Position numbers and translations under genes: made by a program. This document shows, one piece after another, positions 1 through 10,609 of a stretch of DNA of 64,000 nucleotides (positions are counted from its first letter, which is position 1; every line of letters begins with the position of its first letter). The DNA is from Ectobius pallidus (lineage: Eukaryota; Arthropoda; Insecta; Blattodea; Ectobiidae), in contig CAXKWD010000002.1 in NCBI GenBank assembly GCA_964059195.1, positions 166,228,559 through 166,292,558 on the forward strand. The letters are read 5' to 3'. A model generated the notes under the pieces. It saw nothing but the letters and a program-made list of their open reading frames with translations, searched no databases and had not been told where the DNA came from.

Positions 1-576
1 CGCTTACGAAAGTTGGCATGGCTGAGAATCCCGGGAAGGCATGCAGCTTCTATAAAAGCGCTGGATTTTATAACAGTGTAAAAAAACAGTTTCAACTTCC
101 TTTGGCATATAAACTTGTTTCCTCGGAAACACAAGACATTTTTGAGATTATATTGTTAATGTAAACACAATTTTTATATTCTTGGAGATGAAAATCGCGC
201 AGGATTTTACAAAAGTCGAAATAAATCCATTTTATCAGCCTAGTACATAAAAACTCCCAAGAGACGAACGTCATAACATTTCATTGCGAATAAAAGCGTG
301 TACATCAACAATAAAAATGTACCATAGTTTACGAGATAACAGCTGTCGAACCGTTGAAAACGACTCACACGAAAAAAGTCATATCGGCAAAAAAACATCT
401 TTTATAATTCCGCATACTCACAGCATAAAAGAAACTTTCGGAAATAAAAATAAAATCGACGCTAACGGAAGTTGGCAGGGCTGAGAATCCCGGGAATGCA
501 TGCAGCTTCTATTAAAGCGCAGGATTGTATAAGATTGGAAAAAGAACAGTTTCAACTGCTTTTGCATATAAACTTA

Positions 577-592
577 TGTTTCCTCGGAAACA
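577..592. other. Central dyad TGTTTCC-TC-GGAAACA of the monomer
   Basis: A perfect inverted repeat with 7-bp arms and a 2-bp centre, present at the same place in essentially every monomer. In monomers with CTTGTTTCC upstream, or B-type bases downstream, the core TTTCCTCGGAAA is still kept. The only core or arm changes I noticed are at 33703 (G to A in the left arm) and 55603 (T to C at the centre). The two-base centre is too short for a good hairpin, so a dimeric protein site is more plausible than an RNA or cruciform structure. The core TTCCTCGGAA fits TTC-N4-GAA, the wide-spaced STAT-like pattern, but such a short match proves nothing. Confidence 0.75.
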
Positions 593-610
593 CTAGACAT
601 TTTTGAGATT

Positions 611-634
611 ATATTGTTAATGTAAAAACAATAT
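611..634. other. 8-bp inverted repeat ATATTGTT/AACAATAT
   Basis: Arms at 611-618 and 627-634 with an 8-base spacer in the reference monomer. The pairing is typical of A-type monomers. B-type copies read AACAGTAT in the right arm, which weakens the stem to one G-T pair. An AT-rich structure of unknown function. Confidence 0.55.
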
Positions 635-761
635 TTTTTATTCTTGGAGATGAAAGTCGCGCAGGATTTTAGAAAAGTCGAAATAAAACCATTTTATCAG
701 CCTAGTACATAAAAACTCCCAAGAGACGAACGTCATAACATTTCATTGCGAATAAAAGCGT

Positions 762-784
762 GTACATCAACAATAAAAATGTAC
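762..784. other. 6-bp inverted repeat GTACAT/ATGTAC
   Basis: Arms at 762-767 and 779-784 with an 11-base spacer (CAACAATAAAA). It is seen in most monomers. The 441-bp deletion form loses the left arm, and in that form the right arm has also changed to ATGTGC. Confidence 0.55.
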
Positions 785-799
785 CATAGTTTACGAGAT

Positions 800-817
800 A
801 ACGGCTGTCGAACCGTT
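800..817. other. 5-bp inverted repeat AACGG/CCGTT
   Basis: Arms at 800-804 and 813-817 with spacer CTGTCGAA. It is conserved in most monomers. A B-type form reads AAAGGCTTTCGAACCGTT, which breaks one pair, and the d form changes the bases flanking the right arm to CCGTCTC. Confidence 0.5.
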
Positions 818-1404
818 GAAAACGACTCACACGAAAAAAGTCATATCGGCAAAAAAACATCTTTTATAATTCCGCATATTCACAGCATAAAAGAAACTTT
901 CGGAAATAAAAATAAAATCGACGCTAACGGAAGTTGGCAGGGCTGAGAATCCCGGGAATGCATGCAGCTTCTATTAAAGCGCAGGATTGTATAAGATTGG
1001 AAAAAGAACAGTTTCAACTGCTTTTGCATATAAACTTATGTTTCCTCGGAAACACAAGACATTTTTGAGATTATATTGTTAATGTAAAAACAATATTTTT
1101 TATTCTTGGAGATGAAAGTCGCGCAGGATTTTAGAAATGTCGAAATAAAACCTTTTTATCAGCCTAGTACATAAAAACTCCCAAGAGACGAACGTCATAA
1201 CATTTCATTGCGAATAAAACCGTGTACATCAACAATAAAAATGTACCATAGTTTACGAGATAACGGCTGTCGAACCGTTGAAAACGACTCACACGAAAAA
1301 AGTCATATCGGCAAAAAAACATCTTTTATAATTCCGCACACTCACAGCATAAAAGAAACTTTCGGAAATAAAAATAAAATCGACGCTTACGGAAGTTGGT
1401 AGGG

Positions 1405-1845
1405 CTGAGAATCCCGGGAAGGCATGCAGCTTCTATTAAAGAGCAGGATTGTATAGGAGTGGAAAAAGAACAGTTTCAACTGCTTTTGCATATAAACTTA
1501 TGTTTCCTCGGAAACGCAAGAAATTTTTGAGATTATATTGTTAATGTAAAAACAGTATCTTTTATTCTTGGAGGTGAAAATCGCGCAGGATTTTAGAAAA
1601 CTCGAAATAAATACGTTTTATCAGCATACTACATAAATCCTCCCAAATGACAAAACGCATAACTTTTCATTGCGATAAAAATGTGCCATAGTTTACGAGA
1701 TAACGGCTGTCGAACCGTTGAAAACGCCTCGCACGAAAAAAGTCATATCGGCAAAAATAACATCTTTTACAATTCTGCACACTCACAGCATAAAGGAAAC
1801 TTTCGGAAATAAAAATAAAATTGACGCTTACGAAAGTTGGCATGG
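1405..1845 (+). repeat. 441-bp deletion form of the B-type monomer
   Basis: Near 1674 the sequence reads CATTGCGATAAAAATGTGCC, where full-length copies have about 22 more bases. The lost segment contains the left arm of the GTACAT/ATGTAC dyad. The same form, always 441 bp, starts at 12014, 15226, 19821, 23954, 29473 and 37768. The seven copies share the linked markers ATTCTGCACAC, CATAAAGGAAAC and AAAATTGACG, so one deletion event followed by copying explains them. Confidence 0.88.
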
Positions 1846-2770
1846 CTGAGAATCCCGGGAAGGCATGCAGCTTCTATAAAAGCGGAGGATTGTATAAGAG
1901 TGGAAAGAGAACAGTTTCAACTGCTTTTGCATATAAACTTATGTTTCCTCGGAAACACAATACATTTTTGAGATTATATTGTTAATGTAAAAACAATATT
2001 TTTTATTCTTGGAGATGAAAATCGCGCAGGATTTTAGAAAAGTCGAAATAAAACCATTTTATCAGCCTAGTACATAAAAACTCCCAAGAGACGAACGTCA
2101 TAACATTTCATTGCGAATAAAAGCGTGTACATCAACAATAAAAATGTACCATAGTTTACGAGATAACGGCTGTCGAACCGTTGAAAACGACTCATACGAA
2201 AAAAGTCATATCGGCAAAAATAACATCTTTTTCAAATCCGCATACTCACAGCATAAAGAAACTTACGGAAATAAAAATAAAATCGACGCTAACGGAAGTT
2301 GGCAGGGCTGAGAATCCCGGGAAGGCATGCAGCTTCTATTAAAGCGCAGGGTTGTATAAGAGTGGAAAAAGAACAGTTTCAACTACTTATGCATATAAAC
2401 TTATGTTTCCTCGGAAACACAAGACATTTTTGAGATTATATTGTTAATGTAAAAACAATATTTTTTATTCTTGGAGATGAAAGTCGCGCAGGATTTTAGA
2501 AAAGTCGAAATAAAACCATTTTATCAGCCTAGTACATAAAAACTCCCAAGAGACGAACGTCATAACATTTCATTGCGAATAAAAGCGTGTACATCAACAA
2601 TAAAAATGTACCATAGTTTACGAGATAACGGCTGTCGAACCGTTGAAAACGCCTCACACGAAAAAAGTAATATCGGCAAAAATAACATCTTTCACAATTC
2701 CGCACACTCACAGCATAAAAGAAACTTTCGGAAATAAAAATAAAATCGACGCTTACGGAAGTTTGTAGGG

Positions 2771-3231
2771 CTGAGAATCCCGGGAAGGTGCAGATTCCAT
2801 TAAAAAGCAGGATTGTATAAGATTGGAAAAAGAACAGTTTCAACTGCTTTTGCATATAAACTTATGTTTCCTCGGAAACGCAAGAAATTTTTGAGATTAT
2901 ATTGTTAATGTAAAAACAGTATCTTTTATTCTTGGAGATGAAAATCGCGCAGGATTTTTGAAAACTCGAAATAAAAACGTTTTATCAGCGTACTACATAA
3001 ATCCTCCCAAATGACAAAAGGCATAACTTTTCTATGCGAATATAACCATGTACATCAACAATAAAAATGTACCATAGTTTACGAGATAAAGGCTTTCGAA
3101 CCGTTGAAAACGCCTCGCACGAAAAAAGTCATATCGGCAAAAATAACATCTTTTTCAATTCCGCACACTCACGGCATAAAAGAAACTTTCGGAAATAAAA
3201 ATAAAATCGACGCTTACGAAAGTTGGCATGG
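2771..3231 (+). repeat. Representative B-type satellite monomer (461 bp)
   Basis: The minority class. Right of the central dyad it reads CGCAAGAAA (CGCAATAAA in some copies) instead of CACAAGACA, then CAGTATCTTTT instead of CAATATTTTTT. Many copies also have TACTACATAAATCCTCCC and AAATGACAAAA where A-type has TAGTACATAAAAACTCCC and GAGACGAACG. These differences travel together, so this is a true class and not random variation. B-type monomers start at 1405, 2771, 4156, 6007, 6934, 8782, 10170, 12014, 13380, 15226, 16592, 19821, 21187, 23954, 25320, 27625, 29473, 30839, 33606, 35457, 37768, 39134, 40979, 42367, 43749, 45136 (with the N gap), 47184, 49492, 52264, 54574, 56425, 57811, 58734 and 60122. 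Confidence 0.88.
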
Positions 3232-3505
3232 CTGAGAATCCCGGGAAGGCATGCAGCTTCTATAAAAGCGCAGGATTTTATAACAGTGTAAAAAAACAGT
3301 TTCAACTTCCTTTGGCATATAAACTTGTTTCCTCGGAAACACAAGACATTTTTGAGATTATATTGTTAATGTAAACACAATTTTTTTTATTCTTGGAGAT
3401 GAAAATCGCGCAGGATTTTACAAAAGTCGAAATAAAACCATTTTATCAGCCTAGTACATAAAAACTCCCAAGAGACGAACGTCATAACATTTCATTGCGA
3501 ATAAA

Positions 3506-5075
3506 ACCGTGTACATCAACAATAAAAATGTACCATAGTTTACGAGATAACGGCTGTCGAACCGTTGAAAACGACTCACACGAAAAAAGTCATATCGGCA
3601 AAAATAACATCTTTTATAATTCCGCATACTCACAGCATAAAAGAAACTTTCGGAAATAAAAATAAAATCGACGCTTACGGAAGTTGGTAGGGCTGAGAAT
3701 CCCGGGAAGGCATGCAGCTTCTATAAAAGCGGAGGATTGTATAAGAGTGGAAAGAGAACAGTTTCAACTGCTTTTGCATATAAACTTATGTTTCCTCGGA
3801 AACACAATACATTTTTGAGATTATATTGTTAATGTAAAAACAATATTTTTTATTCTTGGAGATGAAAATCGCGCAGGATTTTAGAAAAGTCGAAATAAAA
3901 CCATTTTATCAGCCTAGTACATAAAAACTCCCAAGAGACGAACGTCATAACATTTCATTGCGAATAAAAGCGTGTACATCAACAATAAAAATGTACCATA
4001 GTTTACGAGATAACGGCTGTCGAACCGTTGAAAAAGACTCACACGAAAAAAGTCATATCGGCAAAAATAACATCTTTTACAATTCCGTATACTCACACCA
4101 TAAAAGAAACTTAGGGAAATAAAAATAAAATCGACGCTAACGGAAGTTGGTAGGGCTGAGAATCCCGGGAAGGCATGCAGCTTCTATTAAAGCGCGGTAT
4201 TGTATAAGAGTGGAAAATGAACAGTTTCAACTGCTTTTGCATATAAACTTATGTTTCCTCGGAAACGCAATAAATTTTTGAGATTATATTGTTAATGTAA
4301 AAACAGTATCTTTTATTCTTGGAGATGAAAATCGCGCAAGATTTTAGAAAAGTCGAAATAAAACCGTTTTATCTGCATACTACATAAAAACTCTCTAGAG
4401 ACGAACCTCATAACATTTCATTGCGAATAAAACCGTGTAACATCAACAATAAAAATGTACCATAGTTTACGAGATAACGGCTGTCGAACCGTTGAAAACG
4501 CCTCGCACGAAAAAAGTCATATCGGCAAAAATAACATCTTTTACAATTCCGCACACTCACAGCATAAAAGAAACTTTCGGAAATAAAAATAAAATCGACG
4601 CTAACGGAAGTTGGCAGGGCTGAGAATCCCGGGAAGGCATGCAGCTTCTATTAAAGCGCAGGGTTGTATAAGAGTGGAAAAAGAACAGTTTCAACTACTT
4701 TTGCGTATAAACTTATGTTTCCTCGGAAACACAAGACATTTTTGAGATTATATTGTTAATGTAAAAACAATATTTTTTATTCTTGGACATGAAAATTGCG
4801 CATGATTTTAGAAAAGTCGATATAAAACCATTATATCAGCCTAGTACATAAAAACTCCCAAGAGACGAACGTCATAACATTTCATTGCGAATAAAAGCGT
4901 GTACATCAACAATAAAAATGTACCATAGTTTACGAGATAACGGCTGTCGAACCGTTGAAAACGACTCATACGAAAAAAGTCATATCGGCAAAAATAACAT
5001 CTTTTTCAAATCCGCATACTCACAGCATAAAGAAACTTACGGAAATAAAAATAAAATCGACGCTAACGGAAGTTG
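3506..5075 (+). repeat. HOR block R2, copy 1 (offset 4626)
   Basis: Recurs at 8132-9701, offset 4626 bp or ten monomers, with only a few substitutions, for example AAAAAGACTC versus AAAACGACTC and TTGCGTATAA versus TTGCATATAA. It includes a 464-bp c-form monomer followed by a g-form monomer. Edges are set at the first fixed differences and are approximate. Confidence 0.8.
4156..4619 (+). repeat. 464-bp c-form monomer
   Basis: B-type right of the dyad (CGCAATAAA, CAGTATC) but with its own middle: GCATACTACATAAAAACTCTC, with TAGAGACGAACC following, and an extra A in GTGTAACATC that breaks the GTACAT dyad arm. Further copies of 464 bp start at 6007, 8782, 33606 and 54574. In four of five cases (all but 6007) the next monomer is the g form. 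Confidence 0.82.
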
Positions 5076-5544
5076 GCATGGCTGAGAATCCCGGGAAGGC
5101 ATGCAGCTTCTATAAAAGCGGAGGATTGTATAAGAGTGGAAAGAGAACAGTTTCAACTGCTTTTGCATATAAACTTATGTTTCCTCGGAAACACAAGACA
5201 TTTTTGAGATTATATTGTTAATGTAAAAACAATATTTTTTATTCTTGGAGATGAAAATCGCGCAGGATTTTAGAAAAGTCGAAATAAAACCATTTTATCA
5301 GCCTAGTACATAAAAACTCCCAAGAGACGAACGTCATAACATTTCATTGCGAATAAAAGCGTGTACATCAACAATAAAAATGTACCATAGTTTACGAGAT
5401 AACGGCTGTCGAACCGTTGAAAACGACTCACACGAAAAAAGTCATATCGGTAAAAATAACATCTTTTTCAAATCCGCATACTCACAGCATAAAAGAAACT
5501 TTCGGAAATAAAACTAAAATCGACGCTAACGGAAGTTGGCAGGG

Positions 5545-6006
5545 CTGAGAATCCCGGGAAGGCATGCAGCTGCTATTAAAGCGCAGGATTGTATAAGAGT
5601 GGAAAGAGAACAGTTTCAACTGCTTTTGCATATAAACTTATGTTTCCTCGGAAACACAAGACATTTTTGAGATTATATTGTTAATGTAAAAACAATATTT
5701 TTTATTCTTGGAGATGAAAGTTGCGCAGGATTTTAGAAAAGTCGAAATAAAACCATTTTATCAGCCTAGTACATAAAAACTCCCAAGAGACGAACGTCAT
5801 AACATTTCATTGCGAACAAAACGTTTACATCAACAATAAAAATGTACCATAGTTTACGTTATAACGGCTGTCGAACCGTCTCAAACGCCTCACACGAAAA
5901 AAGTCATATCGGCAAAAATTACATCTTTTACAATTCCGTATACTCACACCATAAAAGAAACTTAGGGAAACAAAAATAAAATCGACGCTAACGGAAGTTG
6001 GTAGGG
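5545..6006 (+). repeat. d-form monomer
   Basis: A rare A-type variant with GCGAACAAAACGTTTACATC, TTTACGTTATAACGG and CCGTCTCAAACG. Three copies exist, starting at 5545, 33144 and 54112, all 462 bp, and each is followed directly by a c-form monomer. The two right copies share CACGACAAAAG, which the left copy lacks (CACGAAAAAAG). Confidence 0.82.
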
Positions 6007-8131
6007 CTGAGAATCCCGGGAAGGCATGCAGCCTCTATTAAAGGGCGGTATTGTATAAGAGTGGAAAATGAACAGTTTCAACTGCTTTTGCATATAAACT
6101 TATGTTTCCTCGGAAACGCAATAAATTTTTGAGATTATATTGTTAACGTAAAAACAGTATCTTTTATTCTTGGAGATGAAAATCGCGCAGGATTTTAGAA
6201 AAGTCGAAATAAAACCGTTTTATCAGCATACTACATAAAAACTCTCTAGAGACGAACCTCATAACATTTCATTGCGAATTAAACTGTGTAACATCAACAA
6301 TAAAAATGTACCATAGTTTACGAGATAACGGCTGTCGAACCGTTGAAAAAGCCTCGCACGAAAAAAGTCATATCGGTAAAAATAACATCTTTTTCAAATC
6401 CGCATACTCACAGCATAAAAGAAACTTTCGGAAATAAAACTAAAATCGACGCTAACGGAAGTTGGCAGGGCTGAGAATCCCGGGAAGGCATGCAGCTTCC
6501 ATTAAAGCGCAGGATTGTATAAGAGTGGAAAGAGAACAGTTTCAACTGCTTTTGCATATAAACTTATGTTTCCTCGGAAACACAATACATTTTTGAGATT
6601 ATATTGTTAATGTAAAAACAATATTTTTTATTCTTGGAGATGAAAATCGCGCAGGATTTTAGAAAAGTCGAAATAAAACCATTTTATCAGCCTAGTACAT
6701 AAAAACTCCCAAGAGACGAACGTCATAACATTTCATTGCGAATAAAAGCGTGTACATCAACAATAAAAATGTACCATAGTTTACGAGATAACGGCTGTCG
6801 AACCGTTGAAAAAGACTCACACGAAAAAAGTCATATCGGCAAAAATAACATCTTTTACAATTCCGTATACTCACACCATAAAAGAAACTTTCGGAAATAA
6901 AAATAAAATCGACGCTTACGGAAGTTTGTAGGGCTGAGAATCCCGGGAAGGTGCAGCTTCCATTAAAAAGCAGGATTGTATAAGTTTGGAAAAAGAACAG
7001 TTTCAACTGCTTTTGCATATAAACTTATGTTTCCTCGGAAACGCAATAAATTTTTGAGATTATATTGTTAATGTAAAAACAGTATCTTTTATTCTTGGAG
7101 ATGAAAATCGCGCAGGATTTTTGAAAACTCGAAATAAAAACGTTTTATCAGCGTACTACATAAATCCTCCCAAATGACAAAAGGCATAACTTTTCTTTGC
7201 GAATATAACCATGTACATCAACAATAAAAATGTACCATAGTTTACGAGATAAAGGCTTTCGAACCGTTGAAAACGCCTCGCACGAAAAAAGTCATATTGG
7301 CAAAAATAACATCTTTTTCAATTCCGCACACTCACGGCATAAAAGAAACTTTCGGAAATAAAAATAAAATCGACGCTTACGAAAGTTGGCATGGCTGAGA
7401 ATCCCGGGAAGGCATGCAGCTTCTATAAAAGCGCTGGATTTTATAACAGTGTAAAAAAAACAGTTTCAACTTCCTTTGGCATATAAACTTGTTTCCTCGG
7501 AAACACAAGACATTTTTGAGATTATATTGTTAATGTAAACACAATTTTTTTTATTCTTGGAGATGAAAATCGCGCAGGATTTTACAAAAGTCGAAATAAA
7601 ACCATTTTATCAGCCTAGTACATAAAAACTCCCAAGAGACGAACGTCATAACATTTCATTGCTTATAAAACCGTGTACATCAACAATAAAAATGTACCAT
7701 AGTTTACAAGATAACGGCTGTCGAACCGTTGAAAACGCCTCGCACGAAAAAAGTTACATCGGCAAAAATAACATCTTTTACATTTTCGCACACTCACAGC
7801 ATAAAAAAACTTTCGGAAATAAAAATAAAATCGACGCTTACGAAAGTCGGCAGGGCTGAGAATCCCGGGAAGGGATGCAGCTTCTATAAAAGCGGAGGAT
7901 TGTATAAAAGTGGAAAAAAAAAGTTTCAACTGCCTTTGGCATATAAACTTATGTTTCCTCGGAAACACAAGACATTTTTGAGATTATATTGTTAATGTAA
8001 AAACAATATTTTTTATTCTTGGAGATGAAAATCGCGCAGGATTTTAGAAAAGTCGAAATAAAACCATTTTATCAGCCTAGTACATAAAAACTCCCAAGAG
8101 ACGAACGTCATAACATTTCATTGCGAATAAA

Positions 8132-9701
8132 AGCGTGTACATCAACAATAAAAATGTACCATAGTTTACGAGATAACGGCTGTCGAACCGTTGAAAACGA
8201 CTCACACGAAAAAAGTCATATCGGCAAAAATAACATCTTTTATAATTCCGCATACTCACAGCATAAAAGAAACTTTCGGAAATAAAAATAAAATCGACGC
8301 TTACGGAAGTTGGTAGGGCTGAGAATCCCGGGAAGGCATGCAGCTTCTATAAAAGCGGAGGATTGTATAAGAGTGGAAAGAGAACAGTTTCAACTGCTTT
8401 TGCATATAAACTTATGTTTCCTCGGAAACACAATACATTTTTGAGATTATATTGTTAATGTAAAAACAATATTTTTTATTCTTGGAGATGAAAATCGCGC
8501 AGGATTTTAGAAAAGTCGAAATAAAACCATTTTATCAGCCTAGTACATAAAAACTCCCAAGAGACGAACGTCATAACATTTCATTGCGAATAAAAGCGTG
8601 TACATCAACAATAAAAATGTACCATAGTTTACGAGATAACGGCTGTCGAACCGTTGAAAACGACTCACACGAAAAAAGCCATATCGGCAAAAATAACATC
8701 TTTTACAATTCCGTATACTCACACCATAAAAGAAACTTAGGGAAATAAAAATAAAATCGACGCTAACGGAAGTTGGTAGGGCTGAGAATCCCGGGAAGGC
8801 ATGCAGCTTCTATTAAAGCGCGGTATTGTATAAGAGTGGAAAATGAACAGTTTCAACTGCTTTTGCATATAAACTTATGTTTCCTCGGAAACGCAATAAA
8901 TTTTTGAGATTATATTGTTAATGTAAAAACAGTATCTTTTATTCTTGGAGATGAAAATCGCGCAAGATTTTAGAAAAGTCGAAATAAAACCGTTTTATCT
9001 GCATACTACATAAAAACTCTCTAGAGACGAACCTCATAACATTTCATTGCGAATAAAACCGTGTAACATCAACAATAAAAATGTACCATAGTTTACGAGA
9101 TAACGGCTGTCGAACCGTTGAAAACGCCTCGCACGAAAAAAGTCATATCGGCAAAAATAACATCTTTTACAATTCCGCACACTCACAGCATAAAAGAAAC
9201 TTTCGGAAATAAAAATAAAATCGACGCTAACGGAAGTTGGCAGGGCTGAGAATCCCGGGAAGGCATGCAGCTTCTATTAAAGCGCAGGGTTGTATAAGAG
9301 TGGAAAAAGAACAGTTTCAACTACTTTTGCATATAAACTTATGTTTCCTCGGAAACACAAGACATTTTTGAGATTATATTGTTAATGTAAAAACAATATT
9401 TTTTATTCTTGGACATGAAAATTGAGCATGATTTTAGAAAAGTCGATATAAAACCATTATATCAGCCTAGTACATAAAAACTCCCAAGAGACGAACGTCA
9501 TAACATTTCATTGCGAATAAAAGCGTGTACATCAACAATAAAAATGTACCATAGTTTACGAGATAACGGCTGTCGAACCGTTGAAAACGACTCATACGAA
9601 AAAAGTCATATCGGCAAAAATAACATCTTTTTCAAATCCGCATACTCACAGCATAAAGAAACTTACGGAAATAAAAATAAAATCGACGCTAACGGAAGTT
9701 G
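8132..9701 (+). repeat. HOR block R2, copy 2
   Basis: Second copy of 3506-5075. The g-form monomer here has the private variant AAATTGAGCATG near 9420, where all other g copies read AAATTGCGCATG. Confidence 0.8.
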
Positions 9702-10609
9702 GCAGGGCTGAGAATCCCGGGAAGGCATGCAGCTTCTATTAAAGCGCAGGGTTGTATAAGAGTGGAAAAAGAACAGTTTCAACTACTTTTGCATATAAAC
9801 TTATGTTTCCTCGGAAACACAAGACATTTTTGAGATTATATTGTTAATGTAAAAACAATATTTTTTATTCTTGGAGATGAAAGTCGCGCAGGATTTTAGA
9901 AAAGTCGAAATAAAACCATTTTATCAGCCTAGTACATAAAAACTCCCAAGAGACGAACGTCATAACATTTCATTGCGAATAAAAGCGTGTACATCAACAA
10001 TAAAAATGTACCATAGTTTACGAGATAACGGCTGTCGAACCGTTGAAAACGCCTCACACGAAAAAAGTAATATCGGCAAAAATAACATCTTTTACAATTC
10101 CGCACACTCACAGCATAAAAGAAACTTTCGGAAAAAAAATAAAATCGACGCTTACGGAAGTTTGTAGGGCTGAGAATCCCGGGAAGGTGCAGCTTCCATT
10201 AAAAAGCAGGATTGTATAAGATTGGAAAAAGAACAGTTTCAACTGCTTTTGCATATAAACTTATGTTTCCTCGGAAACGCAATAAATTTTTGAGATTATA
10301 TTGTTAATGTAAAAACAGTATCTTTTATTCTTGGAGATGAAAATCGCGCAGGATTTTTGAAAACTCGAAATAAAAACGTTTTATCAGCGTACTACAGAAA
10401 TCCTCCCAAATGACAAAAGGCATAACTTTTCTTTGCGAATATAACCATGTACATCAACAATAAAAATGTACCATAGTTTACGAGATAAAGGCTTTCGAAC
10501 CGTTGAAAACGCCTCGCACGAAAAAAGTCATATCGGCAAAAATAACATCTTTTTCAATTCCGCACACTCACGGCATATAAGAAACTTTCGGAAATAAAAA
10601 TAAAATCGA

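Larger units (their letters stand above)
481..942 (+). repeat. Representative A-type satellite monomer (462 bp)
   Basis: A full-length monomer given as a reference. In order it contains the TCCCGGGA palindrome (488-495), a CATATAAAC TATA-like stretch (565-573), the central dyad (577-592), an A-type tail after the dyad, an ATATTGTT/AACAATAT inverted repeat (611-618 and 627-634), a GTACAT/ATGTAC inverted repeat (762-767 and 779-784), an AACGG/CCGTT inverted repeat (800-804 and 813-817), and an A-rich end (AAATAAAAATAAAATCG). A-type monomers also carry CAATATTTTTT after the dyad and CCTAGTACATAAAAACTCCC in the middle. About 99 of the 133 monomers are A-type by the bases just right of the dyad. 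Confidence 0.9.
1..3565 (+). repeat. HOR block R1, copy 1
   Basis: The sequence recurs at 10610-14174 with a constant offset of 10609 bp (23 monomers), and the places I compared were identical. The match breaks where 1-3565 continues with GACTCACACG and the second copy with GCCTCGCACG. A third copy, matching from about 250 to 3480, lies at 36613-39843 (offset 36363) with a handful of substitutions. The first copy starts outside the window, so its left edge is unknown. Confidence 0.9.

Noticed and set aside
284..484. Recurrent plus-strand open frame of 64-66 codons beginning MRIK, one per monomer
   Set aside because: It is a by-product of the satellite. It exists only where indels and start codons allow, shifts frame in several monomers, starts at TTG-like or other non-ATG codons in the displayed DNA, and matches no protein family I know.
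490..505. CCCGGG and ATGCATGC palindromes as functional sites
   Set aside because: Short palindromes that serve well as restriction and phase markers; the second varies among monomers (AAGGCATGC or AATGCATGC), so there is no sign of a special role.
2529..2855. Recurrent minus-strand open frame (60-120 codons) with a Phe/Leu/Tyr-rich end
   Set aside because: The AT-rich plus strand gives hydrophobic-looking codons when read in reverse. It overlaps the plus-strand frames on the same bases, varies in length between monomers, and has no conserved start context.
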